Origin: Pseudobacter ginsenosidimutans
Lineage (GTDB): Bacteria; Bacteroidota; Bacteroidia; Chitinophagales; Chitinophagaceae
Length of the DNA stretch: 64,000 nucleotides
NCBI RefSeq assembly: GCF_007970185.1
Contig: NZ_CP042431.1
Coordinates: 3,906,001-3,970,000, forward strand
Direction of reading: 5' to 3'
How positions within the stretch are numbered: the stretch's first letter is position 1; each line of letters starts with the position of its first letter. The position numbers and the translations under genes are program-made. A model generated the notes under the pieces. That model saw nothing but the letters and a program-made list of their open reading frames with translations. It searched no databases and had not been told where the DNA came from. This document shows positions 33,622-41,753 of the stretch, in pieces.

Positions 33622-35163
33622 TTATACGAAGAGGTTATTCCTGTCTTCCAGCAACCCTTTGATCAGGGCCTTCAGCGATAATTTCACTTCATAGGCTTTT
33701 GTCCAGTCGCCTTTTTTCAGGAAATAATCGCAATCGGAGAACACGATGAACTCTTCCGGCACATTGTTGCGGATGAAGAAGATCTGACCATTGAGCTTAC
33801 CGCTTACATTCTTCGCATTCACGGTATGCGTGTAGTCGATGCCATCCACAAATTTCTTCACGGTGGCTGCATCGGTGAATTTGTACTTCGCATCGGAAGC
33901 CATATTCACCGGATTGGTGGCAGGCTGGAAGTACACAGCGGTTATATTGTTCTTGATCTCAGCCATACTGATGCTATGTGCAGTGGATTCTTTTTTCTTT
34001 TTCTTTTCATCGGAAGGGGTACCAATTGGAGGCTGCGCAGGCTTGCCGGGATATCCCACCTGGTGAACAGAACCTGCTTCTTCTGTGCAATCGCCGTAAA
34101 CCTTGCCGGTAGGGGCTTTCACGGTAACGCCTGTTACATCGGCTACTTCTTTCAATTTATCTGCTCCTTTCTGATTGGCTCCTGTATTGCAGCCTCCCAG
34201 GAAGATCTCGGCCCCGGGTGCGAAATAAGGACGAAGCCTTCTGAGCTCGGCCTGCCAGGCTGTATCACTGTTGATATGTTTGCCTGTCTGCCAGCCCATG
34301 CCATCACCTGTACCTACCACACCGTCGGTACCATGACCGTAGATCACCAGCTTCTGGATCTTCTCATTCGGTTGCAGGCTGGCGATGGCCTGGTCTACCA
34401 TATCTTTCACACTGGTCACCCTGAGACAGCCGGGATTCTTGCCGGCCTTCCCGGCCAGGAATCCATTATCTGGAGGACTGGCAGGCTCTTTCTCCACAAC
34501 TGTGATGGTCTTTACAGCAGCAGCCGTTTTGCTTTGCTCATAATAGTAGTCATCGCCTCCATCGGAAAAACTCCAGGCTGTTTGTTCGAAGCTGGATTCC
34601 CAGAAGGATTTGGCTTGCGCCGGGCTCAGCTCATCTTTGATATTCTGTGGCAGCTCGGCAAAGCCTTCCTCGAACTGTGCGTCCGTGATGGCTTCCTGTC
34701 CGTTTTCCATCTTGGCGATAGCCTGTGAAAGCGCTTTGATAATGTCTTTGGTGGCGGTGAGCTTGGCATCGGCTTTGATGCCTGTGCGCTTCGCTACAAA
34801 ATTAATATACTCCTGTGTATTGTTCTCCGTAACCGGGGCATACTCGGCAAAGATCTTGTTGATGGTATTCCTGTCGGCTTTGATATAATTACGCAGGAGG
34901 ATGATCAGGGCGCGCACACCGTACTTGTAATCGGTGAACTGCTCGAAAGTACCATCGGTATTCTTGTCTTTCGGCACTTTGCCCAGCCAGTCGTTCACCT
35001 TACTGTACACCAGGTTGCCCGGGTTATTGTTCCTGATGCCTCTTGGCGCTTTGTTCATCGGATAGCCATAGCGGCTTTGCGCCTTTACAGGTGGTGGCGT
35101 GCGTTTTGCCTTCTTTTTGTTTTTCAGGAAGAGCTCTTCCTGCAATTCGAAGAACCTGTTCAT
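33622..35163 (-). CDS. Tagged effector-like protein: lysozyme-like domain plus DUF4347-like domain
   Basis: 513 residues, no signal peptide. Tag MNRFFELQEELF, a basic linker, then a domain at about 40-165 starting APRGIRNNNPGNL, the signature of phage-type structural lysozyme/transglycosylase proteins, with YKYGVRALIILLRNYI. After a helical linker, residues about 255-375 form a DUF4347-like domain: LVIYGHGTDGVVGTGDGMGW and FFLGGCNTGAN-like IFLGGCNTG, giving a His and Cys arranged as in caspase-type (clan CD) peptidases. A beta-rich domain ends the protein. Likely acts on peptidoglycan and perhaps proteins. Second-to-last gene of the operon. Confidence 0.82.
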   Translation of the reverse strand: MNRFFELQEELFLKNKKKAKRTPPPVKAQSRYGYPMNKAPRGIRNNNPGNLVYSKVNDWLGKVPKDKNTDGTFEQFTDYKYGVRALIILLRNYIKADRNTINKIFAEYAPVTENNTQEYINFVAKRTGIKADAKLTATKDIIKALSQAIAKMENGQEAITDAQFEEGFAELPQNIKDELSPAQAKSFWESSFEQTAWSFSDGGDDYYYEQSKTAAAVKTITVVEKEPASPPDNGFLAGKAGKNPGCLRVTSVKDMVDQAIASLQPNEKIQKLVIYGHGTDGVVGTGDGMGWQTGKHINSDTAWQAELRRLRPYFAPGAEIFLGGCNTGANQKGADKLKEVADVTGVTVKAPTGKVYGDCTEEAGSVHQVGYPGKPAQPPIGTPSDEKKKKKESTAHSISMAEIKNNITAVYFQPATNPVNMASDAKYKFTDAATVKKFVDGIDYTHTVNAKNVSGKLNGQIFFIRNNVPEEFIVFSDCDYFLKKGDWTKAYEVKLSLKALIKGLLEDRNNLFV

Positions 35164-35214
35164 ATGAAAGAGTTTAAAATGATTGTATTCGATTGTTTGT
35201 GTCCGTTATATATG

Positions 35215-36798
35215 TCAGGGGATGATCTTTACCAGTTCGAAGTGCATACCGTCTATGCTGCTTCCCTTGAAATGACCACCCCAGAAGAATCCATGTTTAT
35301 TGGCTATTTCCACCAGTTCACGCACGCAACCTTTTACGCCTTTGAGTGCAGGTACGGAGCCGCGTGCATTCCATTCCGCATTGATATCGAAAGCCGTGCC
35401 CCAGGAGTGATTGCTGAGACGGCCATCGGAGCGGTTCTCGGGTTTGGTGCCACGGATATAGCGCGGCACATAGCTTCCGTTGAAAGTATGGATGCGGTCC
35501 AGCAGTCCTGCCTTTTCCCATTCGGCCCACAAGGCTTTCAGTTGTTTGGCGCCCTTTGTATGGAACTGCATGCCTGTTTTTGCCACGGGTTTGCCGGAAC
35601 CTGAATTACCTGTGAGCTTTCCTTTCATCTGTGGGATTTCCACCCATTGGATATTGGTGGAAGGCCAGTTGTCTGTGACCCTGATGGCTTCTGCGTTATC
35701 TCCGGTGGGAGCTGCCTGGTAGGCGAACATGCCGAAGAGTTGTTTCTTCTGATCCAATGTAAGTGGCGACAAATTCGCGGGCCTTGTTGGCCAGTTGGGG
35801 TCTTGCGCTACTTTTTCCATAGCTCCTGATTCCACATTGATAAGGTCAAGATCCTTTACAAAATCTTCCGTGGAGAAGGGCAGCACATTTTTGATTGACT
35901 GCAGCGGATCAGGCAGACCTCCTTTGAAAGGATCTGGCAGTACGCCTTTCAGCGGATCCGGTATGTCCGGAAAGCCGGGCAGCGAGGGCGTGGGTAATTG
36001 TCCGGATGGAATGGCATCATCAAAACTGTCGAATCTTTGTTCCATATCAAAATCCCCGAGATCGAAGGAATTGGCAAAGTTCATGTTCTGCGCTATCTGG
36101 TCGAAAATAGCATGGCGGTCTTCGTTCTCTTTATCCTTTTCGTTCTTGTTTTTCGATTGATCATTCCCGCTATTACCGGAGCGCTGATCGTCAGCTTGTT
36201 TCAGTTTCGTCATGAAATCATCGTCCACTTTATTCTTGTCAACCAGTTCTTTCTTTTCAGGGTCGAATACCTGTTTGCCTTCCAGGATGGCGGCAAGGTC
36301 TGCTGCAAATTCATCATCGCTCATTCCTTTCACGGCCTCACCCAATGCTCTGAGTGGATCGGGATGATGCAGGATGGGGGAGGGAGATTGAGAAGGGGTG
36401 GATGGCAGTTCCTCCGGAATGTAGACGGGCAGTTCATCTGGCAGCTCCTGTGCATAAGTAGCAACAGGCTGTGGCTCTTCAGCCAGGAATACCGGCTGCT
36501 GCTGAGGCTGTTCCGTCGTATATACGCCGGGGTTAGTTTCTTCCATCGAGTACTGAACCGTATATTCAGCGTCTTCGGTGACTGGCTGCTCTTCAAAAGA
36601 TTCCACCTGCCAGTCAACCGACATTTCATATTGAAAGCCCCGTGGACCGCTCAGTTGAATGGGCTGCTGATCGTCATAGAATTCTACGGAAGCAGTCCTG
36701 CTTTCAAGAGCCTTTATGACTTTTCTTTTTTTGATGCTGACGGTTTTGTTGTGCACTTTCAATTCCTCGTTCAGCTCAAACAGGTATCCCTTCTTCAT
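35215..36798 (-). CDS. Tagged effector-like M15 (VanY/endolysin type) peptidase
   Basis: 527 residues, no signal peptide. N-terminus MKKGYLFELNEELK, a looser version of the F-x-L-x-E-E-L tag. Residues about 100-330 are low complexity, acidic and Pro/Gln-rich, with repeats of the PDPLKG/PDPFKG type. The C-terminal about 150 residues are a zinc D,D-peptidase of family M15: LSNHSWGTAFDIN (metal His and Asp) and IDGMHFELV (metal His), preceded by LKALWAEWEKAGLLDRI. It would cleave peptidoglycan cross-links. The start overlaps the stop of the upstream gene by 4 bases. With no export signal it needs a dedicated route or lysis to reach its substrate. Confidence 0.88.
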   Translation of the reverse strand: MKKGYLFELNEELKVHNKTVSIKKRKVIKALESRTASVEFYDDQQPIQLSGPRGFQYEMSVDWQVESFEEQPVTEDAEYTVQYSMEETNPGVYTTEQPQQQPVFLAEEPQPVATYAQELPDELPVYIPEELPSTPSQSPSPILHHPDPLRALGEAVKGMSDDEFAADLAAILEGKQVFDPEKKELVDKNKVDDDFMTKLKQADDQRSGNSGNDQSKNKNEKDKENEDRHAIFDQIAQNMNFANSFDLGDFDMEQRFDSFDDAIPSGQLPTPSLPGFPDIPDPLKGVLPDPFKGGLPDPLQSIKNVLPFSTEDFVKDLDLINVESGAMEKVAQDPNWPTRPANLSPLTLDQKKQLFGMFAYQAAPTGDNAEAIRVTDNWPSTNIQWVEIPQMKGKLTGNSGSGKPVAKTGMQFHTKGAKQLKALWAEWEKAGLLDRIHTFNGSYVPRYIRGTKPENRSDGRLSNHSWGTAFDINAEWNARGSVPALKGVKGCVRELVEIANKHGFFWGGHFKGSSIDGMHFELVKIIP

Positions 36799-37556
36799 GT
36801 TGCAATTTTTTTAGCGTGAATATTCATCCTGAAAATGGCGAAGGGGTCCAGGGTAACCACCACTTCGTTCACATCTTTTATCAGTTGTCCGGAAGACATT
36901 TGTATCACCAGTTTATCGGATTTGTGCTGCAGTACTTTCGCCAGCTGATCATTGATCACTACTACCGGCTTGTATTTACGGGCAACGGACAGATTTTTGC
37001 CGCTTAGTTCAAGTACGGGGCCATCGATGCTCTTGCTGACGGAGATCTTGTTGATGGCCGGCGGGATCTTTGCGCGGCGCGCTTTTTCGATCATGGCCGT
37101 CAGGTTCTTGTAATTGGTGTTGGCGGCACCGGTCTTGTCCAGCGCAACATTCTTCTTTTCTATTTTCTCCACATCTTTCACCGAGTTGACGCCGATCTTC
37201 TTCAGGTTCTTCTTCGTGTCGTCATCCAGTCCTTCGATGCTGTCGATGCTCACATCATTTGCAGTGGGGAGACGGCTGGTCTCTCTAACCTGCTGGTCAG
37301 TGATGGAGCCCAGTTGGATAGACACGCGTGAAGCGCCTGCCTGACCGGGCTGCGCCGTGATGAACTTCACTTTGTCCCCATCGAAAGCGGGAAAGAGCTG
37401 AAGGTCGAGCGCTATATCTTTCACGGCATAGGTCAGCGGTTTGTTGATAGCCTTCAAAGCAAGCGTGTCGCGGGCCTTATCGAGCTCCACGATCATGGAA
37501 TCCAGGAAAGTTTCCAGGTTCCAGTAAGTGTTTGATGAATTGCTGACCGCTGGCAT
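36795..37556 (-). CDS. Helix-hairpin-helix plus IPT/TIG-like protein, function unknown
   Basis: 253 residues, no signal peptide. The N-terminal domain (1-95) has YWNLETFLDSMIVELDKARDTL and LTYAVKDIALDLQLFPAFDG. A helix-hairpin-helix-like unit follows (SIEGLDDDTKKNLKKIGVNSVKDVEKIE), then a C-terminal beta domain (INKISVSKSIDGPVLELSGKNL, VVVINDQLAKVLQHKSDKLVIQM) that looks IPT/TIG-like. It starts 6 bases after the upstream gene and overlaps the M15 gene by 4. Perhaps a structural or adaptor part of the operon's machinery. Confidence 0.75.
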   Translation of the reverse strand: MPAVSNSSNTYWNLETFLDSMIVELDKARDTLALKAINKPLTYAVKDIALDLQLFPAFDGDKVKFITAQPGQAGASRVSIQLGSITDQQVRETSRLPTANDVSIDSIEGLDDDTKKNLKKIGVNSVKDVEKIEKKNVALDKTGAANTNYKNLTAMIEKARRAKIPPAINKISVSKSIDGPVLELSGKNLSVARKYKPVVVINDQLAKVLQHKSDKLVIQMSSGQLIKDVNEVVVTLDPFAIFRMNIHAKKIAT

Positions 37557-37562
37557 ATTCCG

Positions 37563-37850
37563 TTATTCTATTTTTTCAAATCTGAAACGAAGCTGGTGCA
37601 TCACCGGTGTAAAGCTGGTCTCGATCTTATACAAAGGAGGTGTGACGCCGATCTGCACTGTGCCATCATTGTCCATCGCCACCATCAGTTGCACAGGCAG
37701 GTCCATTTCGATACCATGGATATGCATGGACACACCTTCGTCCTCATCGATGATCTCTTCCACGGGCTCCGTGAACATCTCTATCATCTCAGAAGGGCTC
37801 ATCATCTGTTCATCGATCAATCCGTTTTTATCTTGCTGAATGGGCTCCAT
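37563..37850 (-). CDS. Small acidic protein of unknown function
   Basis: 95 residues. Acidic helical N-terminus (MSPSEMIEMFTEPVEEIIDEDEG), then a beta segment MHIHGIEMDLPVQLMVAMDNDGTVQIGVTPPLY. No signal peptide or known motif. Its 5' end overlaps the preceding small gene by 23 bases and it ends 6 bases before the next start, so it is part of the compact operon. Real gene by context. Confidence 0.65.
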   Translation of the reverse strand: MEPIQQDKNGLIDEQMMSPSEMIEMFTEPVEEIIDEDEGVSMHIHGIEMDLPVQLMVAMDNDGTVQIGVTPPLYKIETSFTPVMHQLRFRFEKIE

Positions 37851-38019
37851 CTTCTTTTTCTTTTTTTGGTTGTAGGTTCACCGGCATCAATGCTACTTCT
37901 TTGTCGAATATCACTTTGGCGCCATTGATCACCAGTTCGCCTTTATCTGCTTCTGCGGTCTCCCTTTTGGAAGCCCTTGACAGTACCGGGAATTCCTGCA
38001 TGGTTGATAGCATGATCAT
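37828..38019 (-). CDS. Very small protein in the operon, function unknown
   Basis: 63 residues, MIMLSTMQEFPVLSRASK followed by LVINGAKVIFDKEVALMPVNLQPKKEK. The start overlaps the preceding stop in an ATGA, and the stop overlaps the next gene by 23 bases. The dense packing and codon continuity support a real gene, but its function cannot be read; starts at 38013 or 38001 are also possible. Confidence 0.55.
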   Translation of the reverse strand: MIMLSTMQEFPVLSRASKRETAEADKGELVINGAKVIFDKEVALMPVNLQPKKEKEDGAHSAR

Positions 38020-40712
38020 TTGTTTTGAGTTCCGATAAAATGCACGGAGGTGGGGCGGGCAAATACCACTTCCTCATCCACTGTGCTCAATACATTTCCG
38101 TAAGGATTGATCTCGTTGGCCTTCTTCAGGGTTAGTTTGATGAGATCCACTTCAGGATAGACCCAGAGGCTGTTGGTAACACCGTCTTTGTTGCGGAAGC
38201 TGAGCTGGCTCTGCGCCGCCGTGTCTACCAGTTTCTTGAATTCATAGTGGCGTAAAGCTTTTAGCTGCTGTTCATTCAGGGAAGGATAGGAAGAAACCAG
38301 GGGCAGGAGATTATTGAGGGCGATGGCGGAAAGGTCCATGCCTGTTTTCATTTTGATGAAGGTCTGCTGCCTTTCGGAATGTTCTTCCTCTTTCTGATTT
38401 TCCTGTTTTCTCGTTTCTATTTGTGCATTCTGTACAGACCGTGGATTGTAGTGCATATAATATTTACAAACGATATGCACTTCAGACCTGAGGCTACTCA
38501 GCGGGCTTTCCCATATCTTATGCCAGAAGTTCCGGTGTGTATTCACATTGTTGAGAGGAATGCCGGTTTGAACAGGCTCACCGATCCGGCCCAGCGTATA
38601 GCCATCACTGATAAGTATGGCATGTGTTTTTCGTACTACTTTGGTTTGAGATTTTTCTTTCCAGGCAAAAGCGATATGCACCAGGAGATCGTGATTGGCC
38701 GGTAAACCATTCAGCTCCTGCGGTTCGAAGCGAAGCCTGTCGATAATGGCGCCTGGCTGAACATCGCTCAAAGGGAATTTCTTTTCGGACACCAGCTTGT
38801 TGCGATGGTCCCTGATCTGGATCTGCGCCATGGCTTTGTCCAGTGGCGATTTCCCATTGATCTTAATGGCGAACACGATGCCTTTATCGCGGACATAGAT
38901 CACTTTTGGAGTGCCGTTCACATCGGTGGTTTTTGCGCCCACGATCTCGAGGTCATAGTCCCTGCCTGTTTTCACAGACATAATAGCGGGCCTTTCCTTT
39001 TCAGCAGCTTCTATTTGTTGCAGCAATAGCTCTGCTGCCGGATCCGGCGTTGCAGAAGGCGTTGTGGGCTGATCCTGCACACTGAAGGCTGCTGCGTGAG
39101 AACGGCTGTTGCGCTGGCGACGGTATTCCGAAGCGATAGCCACCGGCAATGTCTTCCTGAACAACTGGATACCCTGATCATGACCGTTAGTAAGTATCTT
39201 TTTGGCCTTGTTACCGAAGATCCTGTTGCCTTGCATAACAAACTCCTGCGGATCCTGACTGAGACTGAGACTTTCGATTGGAAGCTCTTCCGTTTTTTTG
39301 ATCTTCACTTCCGGCACCATTTTACTGATCTTCTTTTTGAGATCTTCCTGTAGTTGCAGTAGTTCATTGCTGATCTTTTCAGCCATGTCCGTGGTGCGTT
39401 CAGTGATCTCTTCGATGCTGTTCTGGCTCATTGTTTTTTCCACCAGGGGGATGGTATTACAGAGCGCATTTACGATCACGGATTGTGCAACAGGCTGTGC
39501 GGGCGCTGCCTGTGGCTGCATATGCGTGATCATATTGTAAGCGCTGATGTTCCCGATCATCTGTTTGATCACATCATCCATATTCACACCTTTTGGCATC
39601 ATGGCTTCGATATGACGGTACTGTTCTTTATTGAAATTGAGGAGACCGTTCTGAACGGTTCCCAGTAATTTATTAGGCTGGTCGCCGATGGCATTGATCA
39701 CATTCGGGTCCATGGCTTTCTCCGCCAGCGGCATCAATGCGGGTATGGCTGCGAGGAGGGCAGGAGCGATCTTGGCCTCGGAATACACGGTGGGCGGGTG
39801 TTTCAGCGTAGCTTCCATCGGCCGTAGTTTTGTAAGTTCCTGCTTCACGGCCATCAGTTCCTGATCAGGAAGTTTCACGATGGCATCTGCGAGGGCTGCA
39901 TATAATTTTTCCGGGTTGCCGCCGATAGCAGCGATGGCTTCCTTCGTCATGAGTTTGTTCAGTACAGGAGCGATGGCGGCAGAAGCGCCGAGCAGCGTGG
40001 AAGATACAGTTCCAGAAAGTGATTTGGCAACAGCGGTCTTGTTCTGTTTCATCAGTTCGGCGATCAGGTCCGTAACGGCCTTGATATTTTCAGGTGTCAG
40101 CAATGATTTAAGATCGATGGCTGGAGCCGCTGCAGGCGCTGCTGTACCTGCTCCATTGGAACTGTTGCCGCCTCCCTTGCTGAGTAGTCCTCCCAGCAGA
40201 TTGGTAGCGATGGGCAGCAGGTTGGTGATCAGCGGCATCAATGATGCAAACGACATCGGCCCACTCAATGGCGTTTCTTCAAAATCGAATGGTTGTTGCG
40301 GCTGGATGGTTGGCGCTTCGCTCATAAATGAAAAATTTACTGGTATCCGTATATCGGGCAGATCGTCGGTTTTGTATGGTTTGCGCGACAATAACTTCGG
40401 CATCACTTCAATCACGGCGGAGAATGCTTCTCCCTGTTTGTTCTTCGTCTTGTACGTCAGTAGTTGAATGAATCTTCTCTCGTTGTTGAAGATGGCCGGA
40501 TCAAGTTGTATGGTCTTTCCTGTTTTGATGCTATTGGACTCAGGCCCGCGAAGGGGTAACCTGCTCTGTGCGCCATCGATGAAGTCTGTACCGCCCTGCT
40601 TGGTGACAGCTTCACCGATCACCAGTTCCCACCAGGGCGAACTGCCAGTATCGATGTAGAACTGGATGCGGTTGGGCGACTTGTCCAATAATTTCAGAAT
40701 TGCCAGTGCCAT
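38016..40712 (-). CDS. Large protein of unknown family, possible structural or carrier protein
   Basis: 898 residues, no signal peptide. A beta-rich N-terminal domain (1-125: RIQFYIDTGSSPWWELVIGEAV, FIQLLTYKTKNKQGEAFSAVIEVMP). A long helical Ala/Leu/Met-rich middle (about 145-470) has repeated units built around LLPIATNLLGGLL, AIAPVLNKLMTKEAIAAIGGNPEKLY and LMPLAEKAMDPNVINAIGDQPNKLL, i.e. at least two related copies. A second beta domain (about 570-720, GRDYDLEIVGAKTTDVNG) and a tail with KEEEHSERQQTF follow. I recognise no family. It is the largest protein of the operon and a natural candidate for a scaffold or carrier. Confidence 0.8.
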   Translation of the reverse strand: MALAILKLLDKSPNRIQFYIDTGSSPWWELVIGEAVTKQGGTDFIDGAQSRLPLRGPESNSIKTGKTIQLDPAIFNNERRFIQLLTYKTKNKQGEAFSAVIEVMPKLLSRKPYKTDDLPDIRIPVNFSFMSEAPTIQPQQPFDFEETPLSGPMSFASLMPLITNLLPIATNLLGGLLSKGGGNSSNGAGTAAPAAAPAIDLKSLLTPENIKAVTDLIAELMKQNKTAVAKSLSGTVSSTLLGASAAIAPVLNKLMTKEAIAAIGGNPEKLYAALADAIVKLPDQELMAVKQELTKLRPMEATLKHPPTVYSEAKIAPALLAAIPALMPLAEKAMDPNVINAIGDQPNKLLGTVQNGLLNFNKEQYRHIEAMMPKGVNMDDVIKQMIGNISAYNMITHMQPQAAPAQPVAQSVIVNALCNTIPLVEKTMSQNSIEEITERTTDMAEKISNELLQLQEDLKKKISKMVPEVKIKKTEELPIESLSLSQDPQEFVMQGNRIFGNKAKKILTNGHDQGIQLFRKTLPVAIASEYRRQRNSRSHAAAFSVQDQPTTPSATPDPAAELLLQQIEAAEKERPAIMSVKTGRDYDLEIVGAKTTDVNGTPKVIYVRDKGIVFAIKINGKSPLDKAMAQIQIRDHRNKLVSEKKFPLSDVQPGAIIDRLRFEPQELNGLPANHDLLVHIAFAWKEKSQTKVVRKTHAILISDGYTLGRIGEPVQTGIPLNNVNTHRNFWHKIWESPLSSLRSEVHIVCKYYMHYNPRSVQNAQIETRKQENQKEEEHSERQQTFIKMKTGMDLSAIALNNLLPLVSSYPSLNEQQLKALRHYEFKKLVDTAAQSQLSFRNKDGVTNSLWVYPEVDLIKLTLKKANEINPYGNVLSTVDEEVVFARPTSVHFIGTQNK

Positions 40713-40724
40713 ACGCTGTATTCA

Positions 40725-41708
40725 TTATTTTCCTGGAATCGGGAAGCCACCGCCCTGTTGCGGTTGTTGCTGTGCCTGCTTGCCGGAAGCTCCGTTCGCA
40801 TACATGGTGGCGAAATTGTCGAGCTTGAAATAATCTGTTTTGAAATCGATCTTTACCTTACCCGTGAGGTTCGCTTTCAGTTGGTCTGTGTTCTTGCTGT
40901 TGGCGGAAGACACTGTTACTTTCGATTTGGTTTTATTTCCACCGCCGCCGGCGCTGATGATCCCGAAGAGATTGAAGCCGCCACTACCGCCACTGTTGGA
41001 TTGCTCATTGGTGTTTTCCATATCTGCGCGTGTGGCTTCCCGGTTGCCCTGCACGTCGAAGATCACACCGGCTTCCACTGTACCTTTTTCCACTACCAGG
41101 CGGGTAACGCCCATCAGCAGTACTTCGCGGAGCATAGCCCTGTGTTCCTGCGCCATAGCGATCTTGGCTTCCATGATCTTCGCCTTCACCTCATTGTCTT
41201 CCATGTCCACTTTTCCACCATCAGGCTTGGTGAGGGAGATCTTTCCATTGTCCATGGAGATATTGAACTGGTCTGATTTGTTCTCGGCGAGATAGGCAAA
41301 AGTATCATCGTCCTTCACGCCTTTGATCAGATCTGCCACACTCTTGGTAGCCTGTTTCATCAGGCGGATATATTCTTCCGTTTGCGCGCGCATCACGGAG
41401 ATGTTCGCATCGAACACGGCTTTGAGCAGGTCTTTCACAAATTGAGGGAAGTCCACGCTGTCTATCAGGTCCTCGAAATTATCAACCATGCCGTTGAAGT
41501 TCTTCTCATGCCGTTTGTCGTTGATGGCCATTTCGGTAACCAGCCCATGTTGACGGGAAAGTGTATCGTATTTATCTTTCACCAGGTCCTGGTAGATGGT
41601 CTTCTGATCGTTCAGCGGCATTACTTTATAGGTGGGCGTAGCAGCCAGTACCGAGCGGGCATGGCTGCGGGCCATACTGAGAATATCCTGTTGTGATAAA
41701 TTTGACAT
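40725..41708 (-). CDS. Helical protein of unknown function
   Basis: 327 residues from ATG 41708 (MSNLSQQDILSMARSHARSVLAA); an in-frame TTG at 41735 is ignored. Mostly helical to about residue 200, including FVKDLLKAVFDANISVMRAQTEEYIRLMKQA and IMEAKIAMAQEHRAMLREVLLMGVTRL. A Gly/Ser-rich linker (NSGGSGGFNLFG, SAGGGGNKTKSK) and a Gln/Gly-rich tail (AQQQPQQGGGFPIPG) follow. No signal peptide. Between the 692-residue and 898-residue proteins. No family recognised; composition fits a particle or assembly protein but does not show it. Confidence 0.75.
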   Translation of the reverse strand: MSNLSQQDILSMARSHARSVLAATPTYKVMPLNDQKTIYQDLVKDKYDTLSRQHGLVTEMAINDKRHEKNFNGMVDNFEDLIDSVDFPQFVKDLLKAVFDANISVMRAQTEEYIRLMKQATKSVADLIKGVKDDDTFAYLAENKSDQFNISMDNGKISLTKPDGGKVDMEDNEVKAKIMEAKIAMAQEHRAMLREVLLMGVTRLVVEKGTVEAGVIFDVQGNREATRADMENTNEQSNSGGSGGFNLFGIISAGGGGNKTKSKVTVSSANSKNTDQLKANLTGKVKIDFKTDYFKLDNFATMYANGASGKQAQQQPQQGGGFPIPGK

Positions 41709-41753
41709 AATCGGATTGTTTAAGAATATGATCAATACCTGTCTGTAGTTGCA

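Noticed and set aside
33826-34728. Plus-strand open frame of 300 codons antisense to the lysozyme/DUF4347 gene
   Set aside because: The opposite strand carries recognised domains and overlaps correctly with its operon.
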